From a virus, in IMG/VR virus record IMGVR_UViG_3300031839_001436, positions 1 through 59,929 of that record: a DNA stretch of 59,929 nucleotides; one strand, given 5' to 3'. The position numbers and the translations under genes were made by a program. A model generated the notes under the pieces. The model saw only the letters and a program-made list of their open reading frames with translations, searched no databases and had not been told where the DNA came from. Within the stretch, counting starts at the first letter, position 1, and each line of letters opens with the position of its first letter. Of the stretch, positions 7,734-16,433 are shown piece after piece.

Positions 7734-7849
7734 GGGGGTAGCTTAACAAAATGAAAAGAGCCGCTAAAAAGCGACCCCCACCAAATCGAGTATATGGTTT
7801 ATGTCGGCAAAACTACAACCATATATCGCAAAATTCACAATGTTGTGAA
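7734..7849. other. Dyad-rich intergenic region
   Basis: Between convergent units there are four dyads: GGGGGT (7734-7739) with ACCCCC (7774-7779) enclosing CGCT-AAAA-AGCG; TATATGGTT (7791-7799) with AACCATATA (7817-7825); and the 16-bp TTCACAA-TG-TTGTGAA (7834-7849). A 50-codon frame (7751-7903) also fits but looks incidental. It could be a bidirectional end-of-operon region, a protein-binding site or a small structured RNA. Confidence 0.5.
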
Positions 7850-7913
7850 GAAGATATACAAAGTATAACTTCTTTACAAATCAATTATACAACGAAAAGA
7901 TAATATTGCAATC

Positions 7914-8204
7914 CTATTCGTCTTCTTTTTTCACAATCGGCATGAGCGACGTACCGCACTTAGGGCAACGGTGTAACGCCAAATGCACACCTTCCTCATA
8001 CAGATAGCTATTGAACGCTACCGCATCGGCTTTGCTGTCAAAATCCAGCGTTAACTGTACTTTGCTATCGCCATGCCACACATGCGAGGCATTCACGGTG
8101 TAATCGAAATGCCGCAAGATGTTCTCTAGTATTTCCGGTGTAATCACAATGCCCTCAATCGAATATGGTATGTTCTGCATCAATGTATTCTTGCGCCGAA
8201 TCAA
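7914..8204 (-). CDS. Small protein with CPKC motif
   Basis: This is the last gene of the terminase-portal operon. The open frame gives 96 residues; the coupled internal ATG (MQNIPYSIEG...) near 8180 is an alternative start. A single CPKCG pair near the C-terminus could be half of a metal site, and the end is acidic. No family recognised. Confidence 0.65.
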   Translation of the reverse strand: MIRRKNTLMQNIPYSIEGIVITPEILENILRHFDYTVNASHVWHGDSKVQLTLDFDSKADAVAFNSYLYEEGVHLALHRCPKCGTSLMPIVKKEDE

Positions 8205-8424
8205 CTACTGCGCCTGTGCAACTCCACTTAATGTGATACCGCCCTCGCATCGTCAATGACAGATTGAACGCATAAATCCCTGTGCTTTCATTGCTTGCGG
8301 TTGGTGTGCTAGAACTGCCATCCGGCGCAATAACCGTGACGGTGTTGCTTGTCGGATTCGTTAGCACGTTGTTGGCTTTGAATGTCGCTGTAATTTTCGG
8401 CTGTTGACCTACGTACCATGTCAT
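8155..8424 (-). CDS. Small beta-sandwich virion protein
   Basis: The 89-residue protein MTWYVGQQPKITATFKANNV... has the alternating pattern of one Ig-like/bacterial surface domain (TVTVIAPDG..., GIYAFNLSL...GRYHIKW). It follows the repeat protein with no gap, suggesting a small virion or fibre-associated accessory protein. Confidence 0.7.
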   Translation of the reverse strand: MTWYVGQQPKITATFKANNVLTNPTSNTVTVIAPDGSSSTPTASNESTGIYAFNLSLTMRGRYHIKWSCTGAVVDSAQEYIDAEHTIFD

Positions 8425-9918
8425 TTACGTTATCTCTATATCTATCGTATAAGGTCGTGTAATGCTTAATTCAGTCGTATATGGGCGTGTGATTGCTATC
8501 ACGGTGCTACTATCAACAATCGCTATGCCATCGGTTATGACAGGCTCTTGTACTGTGAATGTGAGTGCTACAACATTAGGTGATACAGTTACGCTACCTG
8601 TTGTAACGGTTGGTTCTTGCACTGTGAATACAAGCGGTACAATGTCGGGGCTTACGGTTTGCTCATCAGTAGACTGTGATACCGTCGGCTCTTGGACTGT
8701 GAACGTTAGCCCAACGGTGTCCGGTGTGACCGTCACACTACCTGTAGACACACTAGGCTGTTCTACGGTAAAACTTAGCGACACGCTATCAGGATTAACC
8801 GTTAAGTCACCTGTGGATACGCTAGGCTCTTGCACGGTAAACGATAATGATGTCGTATCGGGGTTTACGGTCACACTACCCGTAGACACGCTAGGCTCTT
8901 GAATCGTAAACGATAACGATACACTATCAGGTGATACCGTCGCGTCCCCAACCGATACAGACGGCTCTTGTACTGTGAATGTGAGCGCGGTTGTATCAGG
9001 CGATACGGTTACGCTGCCAGTGGATACAGACGGCTGTTCTACGGTGTGTGACAATTCAACTACATCAGGTGATACAACAGAATTCCCTAGCGCAACGGTT
9101 GGCTGTTGAACCGTGAATGTTAATGCGGTTGTGTCAGGGTTAACCGCCACGCTACCCGGCGCAACCGTTGGCTCTTGTACTGTAAACGGCATAGATACCG
9201 CATCTGGTAACACATACGGCACAATAACATCGTCTACAATATCATCCGATGCCATATTAACCATTGTAGCATCGTTATCACCTTTGCTATCGGTTAATGT
9301 GGGGTATGTATCCCCGTCCCCCATTCGATACCATGAGATGCAATAGGTATCATAGTCGTCATGGTCGCTTAAATCTGTGGGTAATCCACTGTTATATAAC
9401 CCTGTAACCCCTGTTTTTGACCATAACGACACCTCATCTACATGAGCATGTAGATTGTTTCCACTTGTGCTACTTTCTCCAATAAGGAAACTATCACTTG
9501 CATCGCTGTCGGCTGTTCCTGATGGTGTGGTGACTTCAAAAATAGTAGATGCTACGTTGTTAATCCATATGCTAGGATCATTTGTATCAGAATCGCTATC
9601 GTATTCCACACGAACATGTATCCACGCGCTACCATCATGGGGAATATTAAATGAAGTAGAACGCCATACCCCTTGTAAGGTGCTAAATTCATGCCGAAAG
9701 AATACACGGGTGTTACTGCTAACATCGCCACTCGTATATATACGCCATGCACCCTTATCGGCAAATCGCGCGTTATTAGAGTATGACTCTATTCTGAACC
9801 ACCCCTGAAACGACGCGCCCCCCGACCAGAAATTGTCTAATGAAGTGTCTGAACCGCAATCAATGTGATCGTCTACACCGTCTATAGATACGGATTTTTG
9901 ATTAATGATGCCTGCCAT
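8425..9918 (-). CDS. LamG/concanavalin-like protein with ten tandem repeats
   Basis: At 497 residues it has two parts. Residues ~1-240 look like a LamG-type lectin fold (KSVSIDGVDDHIDCG..., FQGWFRIES, HAHVDEVSLW..., WYRMGDGD). Residues ~245-465 contain ten copies of a ~23-residue unit with core FTVQEPSVSTGSVTV-PD. The C-terminus carries two ITRPYT elements. This is typical of a surface-exposed, carbohydrate-binding virion protein such as a head fibre or adhesin. It lies in the portal operon rather than with the tail fibres, so a capsid-surface location is possible. Confidence 0.75.
   Translation of the reverse strand: MAGIINQKSVSIDGVDDHIDCGSDTSLDNFWSGGASFQGWFRIESYSNNARFADKGAWRIYTSGDVSSNTRVFFRHEFSTLQGVWRSTSFNIPHDGSAWIHVRVEYDSDSDTNDPSIWINNVASTIFEVTTPSGTADSDASDSFLIGESSTSGNNLHAHVDEVSLWSKTGVTGLYNSGLPTDLSDHDDYDTYCISWYRMGDGDTYPTLTDSKGDNDATMVNMASDDIVDDVIVPYVLPDAVSMPFTVQEPTVAPGSVAVNPDTTALTFTVQQPTVALGNSVVSPDVVELSHTVEQPSVSTGSVTVSPDTTALTFTVQEPSVSVGDATVSPDSVSLSFTIQEPSVSTGSVTVNPDTTSLSFTVQEPSVSTGDLTVNPDSVSLSFTVEQPSVSTGSVTVTPDTVGLTFTVQEPTVSQSTDEQTVSPDIVPLVFTVQEPTVTTGSVTVSPNVVALTFTVQEPVITDGIAIVDSSTVIAITRPYTTELSITRPYTIDIEIT
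8525..9186 (-). repeat. Tandem ~69-bp coding repeats
   Basis: About nine full units and one partial unit of 69 bp (one unit is 75 bp) encode the FTVQEP repeats of the 8425-9918 gene. They are diverged from each other, with several near-identical pairs. This suggests expansion and contraction by recombination. Confidence 0.85.
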
Positions 9919-9921
9919 AAT

Positions 9922-10284
9922 CTACCTCGTAAACTCAAAATCACGGTCTGAAAACCGCAATGTATAATGTCCATCGTGGTTTTCATCGGGTAAATACGCG
10001 GCGTATGTTGTTAGCATAGACAGTTTGAACTGTTGAATGCGTAGACGCTGTGTAATTGCAATTAAACGGTCTTTGAGTATTTGAGGCTCATCACCATTGA
10101 ACGCCAAACGGTCGAATTTGAGAACCGCATAACGCGATATACCGTCTACGGGGTCAACTGAATACAGGCATGTAGTGTAATCCGTTTCTACGGCGTAATC
10201 ATTGACTAGCCTATTAAATTGTAATGCCGTTAACGATGGTAAATGGATTAACAGATACCATCGATTGCTATAATCACGTGGCAT
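9922..10284 (-). CDS. Hypothetical protein in head operon
   Basis: This 120-residue protein (MPRDYSNRWYLLIHLPSLTA...) is coupled to the gene before it with a one-base overlap. It has mixed alpha/beta character and no recognised motif. It might be a small structural or assembly protein by context. Confidence 0.65.
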   Translation of the reverse strand: MPRDYSNRWYLLIHLPSLTALQFNRLVNDYAVETDYTTCLYSVDPVDGISRYAVLKFDRLAFNGDEPQILKDRLIAITQRLRIQQFKLSMLTTYAAYLPDENHDGHYTLRFSDRDFEFTR

Positions 10285-10697
10285 TAGGTCGTGATGATAC
10301 CGCTACCGTTCCAGCTAATGACAATATCGCCACCATTAGCGACCACAGGCAAACTTGCATCTGATGTTGTATCAATGTAACAAATCGGAATATCATCGGA
10401 TGATACGCCGTCTGTGACATACTTAAATAGGATAATTGCAGCCGCCGTACCGCTTGCTACTGAACTAAATGTCAAATCGGCAGCGTCAAACGCGCCACTG
10501 GATACGGATTCGCTTGCCAACGCCGTGATAGAGCCGATACGCGCGGCTGTGGGAACATTCGCATTTTCCATCGTGGCATGGGCTGCACTAAATGTGTACG
10601 AACTAGAGACAAGAACAGCCCGTATATCATCGTTATCTAGGTCAATAGACCCGTTTAATAGACCCGTTTTGGCAACGGTATACATTGCATTTGCCAT
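10284..10697 (-). CDS. Probable virion protein
   Basis: The 137-residue Ser/Ala/Asp-rich beta protein starts MANAMYTVAKTGLLNGSIDL; TVAKTGLLNGSIDLD.DDIRAVLV resembles a class of small phage structural proteins seen in tail or head-fibre loci. AAAGGAA lies 8 bases before the ATG. A terminator-like hairpin lies upstream (10734-10751), so its expression may be set separately from the portal gene. Confidence 0.7.
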   Translation of the reverse strand: MANAMYTVAKTGLLNGSIDLDNDDIRAVLVSSSYTFSAAHATMENANVPTAARIGSITALASESVSSGAFDAADLTFSSVASGTAAAIILFKYVTDGVSSDDIPICYIDTTSDASLPVVANGGDIVISWNGSGIITT

Positions 10698-10733
10698 TGT
10701 GTTATTCCTTTAGGTAGTTGTGATGTGGAAAAC

Positions 10734-10751
10734 AAAAAACCGCTTGCGCGG
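10734..10751 (-). terminator. Terminator-like hairpin inside the late operon
   Basis: In the minus-strand RNA, CCGC-GCAA-GCGG is followed by TTTTTT, with the next ATG at 10697. There is no obvious new promoter between, so this is more likely a partial terminator/attenuator within the operon than its end. Confidence 0.6.
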
Positions 10752-10781
10752 CTCGTGTGAATCGATATAAGATTGTGTTAT

Positions 10782-13346
10782 TTAGATGTTTGGCAGTCTG
10801 CCAACTGCATTCCCAAACACCTTGACTAGGTTACATTTGCAATTAAAGCCATTACAGGCTAATTTGTCGCTGCGAGGGATTATCCCACGTGACATATAGG
10901 TTTTCATGCGATGTCTTTGTCCGTTCAACGCTAGACAATCCTCGCAATGCTCGGCAATTCCATAAACCCACTCATACATGCCATTTTTGTCTGCGCTGGC
11001 TTTACCCGCTTCAAATAGTGGTGCAATCGACTTATTGAACCACATACTAGGCTTTGCTTGCGCTTCTAAGTCGCTAATACCCTTGCCGTATATCACATCG
11101 GCTAGGTTATTCACATAATCGCGCTGTTTGACGAAATGCGATTCCATGATGGCTTTATCATCATCGTCTAGCAAGGCTAATTCAGTGACCACGCCGCCCA
11201 CGCGCAAGCCATCCAACATCGCCATTCCACCATAGCCGCGTATAAATTGCATCAGGTGCGTTTTGAATGTGCGCTTGTCAGTGGTGGTCGCACGTGCCGA
11301 TTCAATCAATGTCTCAACAGCGAACTCAAAATCTAATCGCGTGGACTGGATCGCTTTTTGTTGTAGCCATTCTTTATGGTTGTCTTTGCCCTCATAGCTG
11401 TATTCAACATTACGTATAAACGCCTTAAGCGTATCCATTTCGGTGTCTAATGCTGTAATTAAGGTAGATGCCGATTCGTTACCCGCCATGATGCTATCAG
11501 CTATATACCCACGTGTTTTATCCGGTACGAATGCCGATTTCTCATGCTTACCCGATTTAACATATCGTTTCCATGTCACCAACTCGTTAAAGATGTCATC
11601 TAGGTTAATCGGTGCGGACTTGAATACGTCGCTATCCCCTGTGGGCATTGCGTCGGGATGTACCTTGTCTAGCGATATATTGCCGATTTCGGGATCAAGA
11701 TCAGCTAACACCTTTTGATACTCAACATCTTTACTAGCTAATTCGACCGCATCAGATAATATCTTTTCACGCTGGTCTGATGGCATTTTTAGCAAGTCGT
11801 ATACCGTAACATGTTTATCCGCATCGGTATTATCGTCTATGTCATCTACAACGGTATCCGGTGGTGTATCGTCTTGACCATCGGGCATATCCTGTGTGGT
11901 TTCGGCTTCTGTATCCCCTACATGTTCGTCAAGTGTTTCAACACCTGAATTAGTAGGAATCACGTTATTGGGGTCTTCTGGCTGTGGTAATGGTGTGCCT
12001 GTAATGAGTTCGCTATTGTAAACGGACGGAGCAACAAGAAACTTGTATTTCCATAGATTTGCAATCTCATCTTTGGGAACGGGTACACCCTCAAACATGA
12101 ATAAATCATCCAATCCCTTAACCCGTTTACCGCCGTTCTGTTCAATGTAGTCATTCAAGGCTAGACCACCGGATTGCAGTTGTTTCGTGCGAATATCCAA
12201 TGCTAATGAGTCTTGCTCTGTAACAAGATGATACCCTGTATAGTCAAACTCAAAACGGTAGTCATTTGACCGCATGATAAACGGTAGAAGGTTATGATTA
12301 ATCAGGTCTTGAATACTTGACAGTAACGGACGTAGCCGCTTGTTGATAAACTGCGATTCGATTTGTGCAATATCTTCTTTGTAGCTTGTGCTATCGGTAT
12401 ACCCGACTAGCGCAGGATTCACACCGAACGCGGTTAATATCTCTTTTTCGATATTCTCCCCGATGGAATACTGCTTATCGATTTCGGGCTGTGGTAGCAC
12501 TTCCCAATTAATCGGCACATTGGATATAAACGGTCTAAAGCTATTGCGAACACTTATGTGCCAACCGTTAATCAGCTTTTGAAGTACACTAACTTCTTGT
12601 GATGTGAGATTGCTCATCCCTGTGGGGTTAGGGTTTGGCATAGGACTCCCCACAAGCCCCAACGTCGCATTATTGCGGAAAAACGCCTGTAAGAACTCAT
12701 CTAGGTTGTCTTCAATCCGAATCTTGGATATTGCCGATGCTAGGACGCTTGCCCCGCGTAAATCGTGAAACGGATTAAACCCATGCGAGTATGCAATGTC
12801 TTTCGGTCGAAACATCTGATATTCATTGTTCCAACTGTAATCAAATTGGGAGATGTAACCCATTTCATCACGTGGGTCAACCCCTAGCGAATTGAGTACA
12901 CGAAAATGACGTGATCCACTAGATACACGACCGTTTACCTTTTCGGCATAAATCGAATCGTATAGCACAGCGTTATAGACCATTGCCGATAGTGCATGAA
13001 TCCCATACTCATGTTGGTGGTGGTTGAACACAGCGTACAATTCACTCGTGGTCTGTACGTCGCCACTACGCGCTATCACATTATCGTTATCATCGTTATC
13101 CGATGTATTCTTGATAATCTGAGAGGGTATATCCAATGCCGATGTTGCGTAGTAATCGACCGCTTGCCGTACTGCCATTACGGCTATATACGCCTGTGCA
13201 TAGCCGTATTTGTTATCCTGTAGGATGCCGGATGGATATGATTCACCTGTGTACCCAAATAACCCGCTTGCCAGCCAGTTCGCTGTGTTCTTTTGTGGCA
13301 TAGCAGGGTTCATAAATGCTTTGATTCGCTGTGCTAGTGTTGGCAT
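10782..13346 (-). CDS. Portal protein fused to MuF-like minor head protein
   Basis: At 854 residues it is far longer than a portal alone. Residues 1-~430 are portal-like: downstream of TerL, with the stem/wing style sequence (QEVSVLQKLINGWHISVRNS, FGVNPALVGYTDSTSYKEDI) and an end-of-portal NDYIEQNGG. An acidic linker at ~450-530 is followed by a C-terminal domain with HCEDCLALNGQRH and CNGFNCKC, the Cys/His signature of Mu gpF/SPP1 gp7 proteins. The portal would form the DNA gate and the MuF part sits inside the capsid. It overlaps the TerL stop by one base. Confidence 0.85.
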   Translation of the reverse strand: MPTLAQRIKAFMNPAMPQKNTANWLASGLFGYTGESYPSGILQDNKYGYAQAYIAVMAVRQAVDYYATSALDIPSQIIKNTSDNDDNDNVIARSGDVQTTSELYAVFNHHQHEYGIHALSAMVYNAVLYDSIYAEKVNGRVSSGSRHFRVLNSLGVDPRDEMGYISQFDYSWNNEYQMFRPKDIAYSHGFNPFHDLRGASVLASAISKIRIEDNLDEFLQAFFRNNATLGLVGSPMPNPNPTGMSNLTSQEVSVLQKLINGWHISVRNSFRPFISNVPINWEVLPQPEIDKQYSIGENIEKEILTAFGVNPALVGYTDSTSYKEDIAQIESQFINKRLRPLLSSIQDLINHNLLPFIMRSNDYRFEFDYTGYHLVTEQDSLALDIRTKQLQSGGLALNDYIEQNGGKRVKGLDDLFMFEGVPVPKDEIANLWKYKFLVAPSVYNSELITGTPLPQPEDPNNVIPTNSGVETLDEHVGDTEAETTQDMPDGQDDTPPDTVVDDIDDNTDADKHVTVYDLLKMPSDQREKILSDAVELASKDVEYQKVLADLDPEIGNISLDKVHPDAMPTGDSDVFKSAPINLDDIFNELVTWKRYVKSGKHEKSAFVPDKTRGYIADSIMAGNESASTLITALDTEMDTLKAFIRNVEYSYEGKDNHKEWLQQKAIQSTRLDFEFAVETLIESARATTTDKRTFKTHLMQFIRGYGGMAMLDGLRVGGVVTELALLDDDDKAIMESHFVKQRDYVNNLADVIYGKGISDLEAQAKPSMWFNKSIAPLFEAGKASADKNGMYEWVYGIAEHCEDCLALNGQRHRMKTYMSRGIIPRSDKLACNGFNCKCNLVKVFGNAVGRLPNI

Positions 13347-14797
13347 TAAATCGCCTCTATCTGTACATTCCCACGCATAACCGCAAACAATGCTAGCGCG
13401 GTTGCAATCACGGTGTCATCGTGTGCGCCCTCATCAGCTTCATATTGCCAATGTCCGCTAGCAGATTGCTTACTGATAAAATTCCTAAACTCGTGTTGTG
13501 TTGCTTTGTCGGCTTGTAGCTGCAACCCATACTCATGTAATGCAGCATGTAACCCCTGTATCAATGGCGGCTTTGTCTTTGCGCTCATGACAAACGCCCG
13601 TATTTCGGTATCACAATCGTGTTCCGCAAACTCTTTAATCAGGCTTTCGATGTTCGTGCTACCCATGCTATTCTTTTCGGCTAGCACCATACGGACACGC
13701 CATTGCTGGCACTTGATACGCACCTGCGCCCGCATATCATCCCATCTCATTTTGTTGAGTCGGATGCTATCAACTTCCTGATAGGTGTTACGGTCTATGA
13801 TCTTTAATACGGTAAAATCGTTATCTTGCCCAAAATCCAACCCTGCCATGTAGATGTGCGATTCATCATATTCAGGGTCTAATGGAGCATTGAAGCTGTT
13901 TTCTGTATCACCAAAATAACTGTTACCCGATGCGAGGAAACATTGATATACGTCCTCTGGATGCTCTTGCTTAAACTTAACCGGGTCTTCTTTCATCTTG
14001 TAGCGTCGCCAATAGATTTGCGATTCCACTAGCCCATGCTTAGCGACTAGCTCTTTTTCTTCGTCATTGTAGGGGTATACAAGGTCGTCTATCGGCAATT
14101 CATATGTTCGCATCATATCGACGGTCAAGCGGTTGTAAGACGATTTCCACCACTCATAGAAGTGCAACGTCCATACACTATCGCCTGATAACGCTGCCAT
14201 GCATTCATCGTAAAACCAGCCAATAGCCCCGTTGGGTGTACTCTCAGCAACAGCGTACCCATCTAGCGGTAACGTGTTCAGAATACCCGACATGACATCA
14301 TTCGCGTTTTTCCAGAATGCTACTTCCGATGCGTGTAACCGTCGGAACGTGGACGCACGTCCTGCGCTGCTACTGCCAGCCGTATCGATTGACACTTCAC
14401 TACCATTGGCATACACGGTTGTACTTGCGTTATCGGATGTTCTACCGATTTTGTACTTTTCCGGTAGGTAGTCGTAAAATCGATCATTCATACGCCGTAG
14501 TTTTTGCGTGTTCTCTGACTTATCCGTAATAACAAGCTGCCGACTAGCTTGTATCTGAGAGATAACAAAATCATCGGCACGGCAAAATGTTGTCATTCCC
14601 ACTTGACGCGATTTCAATACAAGGTCGCGTTTAGTGCGACGCTTCATAAAATCGGCTTGGATTTCGTTAGGGGTGAATGATACGATGCGGTCTTGCTTAT
14701 CTTGAATCTTTAAATGCGGTGCAATGTCATCATACGTGCGATTCTGTTGTTTCTGCTTTGTACGGACTTTTGCCGTACTAATCAGCAATCGGGACAT
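13346..14797 (-). CDS. terL: Terminase large subunit
   Basis: This 483-residue packaging motor has an ATPase domain with Walker A-like KSRQVGMTT (residues ~62-70) and a Walker B-like segment at LHASEVAFW. The RNase H-like nuclease carries GLDFGQDND (~310), AEKNSMG and HDDTVIATALA near the C-terminus. Length and motif order fit complete TerL proteins of the terminase 6 type. It overlaps the small terminase by 20 bases and is followed by the portal. Confidence 0.93.
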   Translation of the reverse strand: MSRLLISTAKVRTKQKQQNRTYDDIAPHLKIQDKQDRIVSFTPNEIQADFMKRRTKRDLVLKSRQVGMTTFCRADDFVISQIQASRQLVITDKSENTQKLRRMNDRFYDYLPEKYKIGRTSDNASTTVYANGSEVSIDTAGSSSAGRASTFRRLHASEVAFWKNANDVMSGILNTLPLDGYAVAESTPNGAIGWFYDECMAALSGDSVWTLHFYEWWKSSYNRLTVDMMRTYELPIDDLVYPYNDEEKELVAKHGLVESQIYWRRYKMKEDPVKFKQEHPEDVYQCFLASGNSYFGDTENSFNAPLDPEYDESHIYMAGLDFGQDNDFTVLKIIDRNTYQEVDSIRLNKMRWDDMRAQVRIKCQQWRVRMVLAEKNSMGSTNIESLIKEFAEHDCDTEIRAFVMSAKTKPPLIQGLHAALHEYGLQLQADKATQHEFRNFISKQSASGHWQYEADEGAHDDTVIATALALFAVMRGNVQIEAI

Positions 14798-15257
14798 TTG
14801 CCAACTTGAATAACTGGTCTGCTAGGCTTGCATCCTCTCCCATGTCGGTACACACGTCACGCAATACATCGTAGTCAATGCTACCGGATTTAATCGCTTC
14901 AATCGCGTCCGATTTCCAGTCCTCTATGCGCTGTGTGCTACTCGTAGTGAGGTTGTGATACTTTGCTATGTTTTCCAACGCTCTTAAACGGTGGCTAATA
15001 TCAGAATCCTTGACTAACCCACGTGCAATCTGTGCGAAGTGTGCTAGTGTTTCGCTTGCGCCCATTCCTAATTCATTTAAACGCTCATCAATAGCAACTT
15101 TAATTTTAGGATTTTTTAATAGATTACAAGCTGTTACATGAGCACCTTTTTCGGCATACCCCGCATTAATCGCTATTTGATAATCTGGTAGTTCAGGCTG
15201 TATGATATTTTTTACTTTTTCGTCAACGAATGCACGTTGCTTATCCGTTAGGGTCAT
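14778..15257 (-). CDS. terS: Terminase small subunit
   Basis: This 159-residue DNA-recognition subunit has the N-terminal signature LTDKQRAFVDE...AINAGYAEKGA...NLLKNPKIKVAIDERL, typical of the terminase_2 family (HTH plus oligomerisation). It lies directly upstream of TerL. It would bind the pac or cos site, which I could not locate. Confidence 0.9.
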   Translation of the reverse strand: MTLTDKQRAFVDEKVKNIIQPELPDYQIAINAGYAEKGAHVTACNLLKNPKIKVAIDERLNELGMGASETLAHFAQIARGLVKDSDISHRLRALENIAKYHNLTTSSTQRIEDWKSDAIEAIKSGSIDYDVLRDVCTDMGEDASLADQLFKLANVPIAD

Positions 15258-15582
15258 GGTCTGCCAACCGTCTCATTAATCGCTTCATAAACTCAAAGCA
15301 GAATTCCATCTGCAATGTCTTATAGGGGATGTGGTCATGATGTTCCAACACGTGGCTAACGATATTGACATTATGCTGATGGTCGTTAATCGTAATCGTG
15401 GCGATAAAGTCACTGGCAACGTCCAACGGATCACCAACGAATACCCGTACAAAATCGGCATTCCTGGGGATTTGCAAGCCGTATACCGTTCCTGCTAAGT
15501 CACTACGGGTATCACGCCATACTTCTAAAATGTCATTGTTTGGTAAATCGCGTAAGTTAGCCATTGTGCCGATGTTTCGCAA
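15241..15582 (-). CDS. Hypothetical protein before terminase
   Basis: The frame gives 113 residues from ATG 15582, or 107 from the coupled ATG at 15564 (MANLRDLPNNDILEVWRDTR...), which overlaps the preceding stop. It is His-rich (NDHQHNVNIVSHVLEHHDHI). Unrecognised; position before TerS is the only context. Confidence 0.7.
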   Translation of the reverse strand: MRNIGTMANLRDLPNNDILEVWRDTRSDLAGTVYGLQIPRNADFVRVFVGDPLDVASDFIATITINDHQHNVNIVSHVLEHHDHIPYKTLQMEFCFEFMKRLMRRLADHDPNG

Positions 15583-15814
15583 TCTCAGATTCTACAAGGG
15601 TGTATCTATCCTGATGGGTTGCACAGCTATCGAATGTACTCCGGTCAATCTGAACGAAGCCACCACGCAATGAAACAATGTAACGGTTTTCGTACCAGTT
15701 ATACGCTACCCACATAAAGTGAAACGGGGGCTTTTGCGCCATGCACCATTGATGATACGCCTCAAGAATAGGCGTTTTTTCGGTGTAATCGTTATTCGGG
15801 GGTATGTTAAACAC
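15557..15814 (-). CDS. Hypothetical protein
   Basis: An 85-residue protein rich in aromatic residues (MFNIPPNNDYTEKTPILEAY...). It overlaps its upstream neighbour by one base and the downstream start by a few. No domain recognised. Confidence 0.65.
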   Translation of the reverse strand: MFNIPPNNDYTEKTPILEAYHQWCMAQKPPFHFMWVAYNWYENRYIVSLRGGFVQIDRSTFDSCATHQDRYTLVESEIAKHRHNG

Positions 15815-16128
15815 TATAACTCTATCTCTAGTATAATATCGTATTCATTCATATACGCATCCACAGCGTCATTCAATGTCTGCTTGCGTGTAAATATATC
15901 TGTAATCGCTTCATTGATGTCTGTGCTATGGTCTGTAATATGTCGCATAATCGCTACTGTGTACTGATTGTGCAGCGCAATGATTTCGTGTAAGGCTTCT
16001 ATTTGCGCGTCTGGTTGCGTTGGTTGGCACACTTGAATGGTTAGTGCATTATCATTGCTAATCGTGGATGATTCTAGTGCCTTACGTACTGATTCAATAT
16101 CATTATCATCGAAATACTGACCTAGCAT
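15814..16128 (-). CDS. Hypothetical helical protein
   Basis: This 104-residue acidic protein (MLGQYFDDNDIESVRKALES...) has long amphipathic helices. It is coupled on both sides by one-base overlaps in the late operon. Its role is unknown. Confidence 0.65.
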   Translation of the reverse strand: MLGQYFDDNDIESVRKALESSTISNDNALTIQVCQPTQPDAQIEALHEIIALHNQYTVAIMRHITDHSTDINEAITDIFTRKQTLNDAVDAYMNEYDIILEIEL

Positions 16129-16433
16129 TAACTATCCTTTTCTACACGTGTAGAATCTTTAAGCTTTGCGATTTCGGCGCGTAACCCTGCGATTTGTGTA
16201 CCCGATTCCGTGTTACTCTGGTAGACCTGCTTTTGTAAGTCGTTAATCTGTTCTCGTGCGGCTTGTAGCTCTTGTAACAAGTATTTTGTTGTGAATTCCT
16301 GCAAGTCGTCAGGATTCTTGGATACTGGCTCATCAGTGGGTTGTGTCTGTTTACCATTGCCAAACACAATGCCTATGAAGATGGCAAGCCCGATAAACCC
16401 GACAATAATCGGATTCTCTAATAGCTTATCCAT
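16128..16433 (-). CDS. Single-pass membrane coiled-coil protein
   Basis: At 101 residues, it has a membrane helix at ~8-26 (NPIIVGFIGLAIFIGIVFG), a Pro-rich hinge, and a coiled coil from ~48 to 95 (LQELQAAREQINDLQKQVYQ). It follows a four-helix membrane protein. That pair and position would suit holin/spanin-like lysis genes, but no lysis enzyme is found nearby and sequence alone does not decide it. The C-terminus (STRVE) is encoded by a TTCTACACGTGTAGAA palindrome. Confidence 0.7.
   Translation of the reverse strand: MDKLLENPIIVGFIGLAIFIGIVFGNGKQTQPTDEPVSKNPDDLQEFTTKYLLQELQAAREQINDLQKQVYQSNTESGTQIAGLRAEIAKLKDSTRVEKDS
16140..16155. repeat. TTCTACACGTGTAGAA palindrome, copy 2 (perfect)
   Basis: Perfect 16-bp palindrome at the 3' end of the 16128-16433 gene, encoding part of DSTRVE. 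Confidence 0.75.

Noticed and set aside
7751-7903. 50-codon frame after the 7702 terminator
   Set aside because: It lies downstream of a terminator without a promoter and its sequence is dominated by dyads; coding is not convincing.
8462-8902. 146-codon plus-strand frame
   Set aside because: It is antisense to the repeat protein and open only because of the repeat composition; no ribosome site.
8525-9186. CRISPR-like regularly spaced repeats
   Set aside because: The ~69-bp units are in frame, diverged and encode tandem protein repeats. There are no constant repeats with variable spacers.
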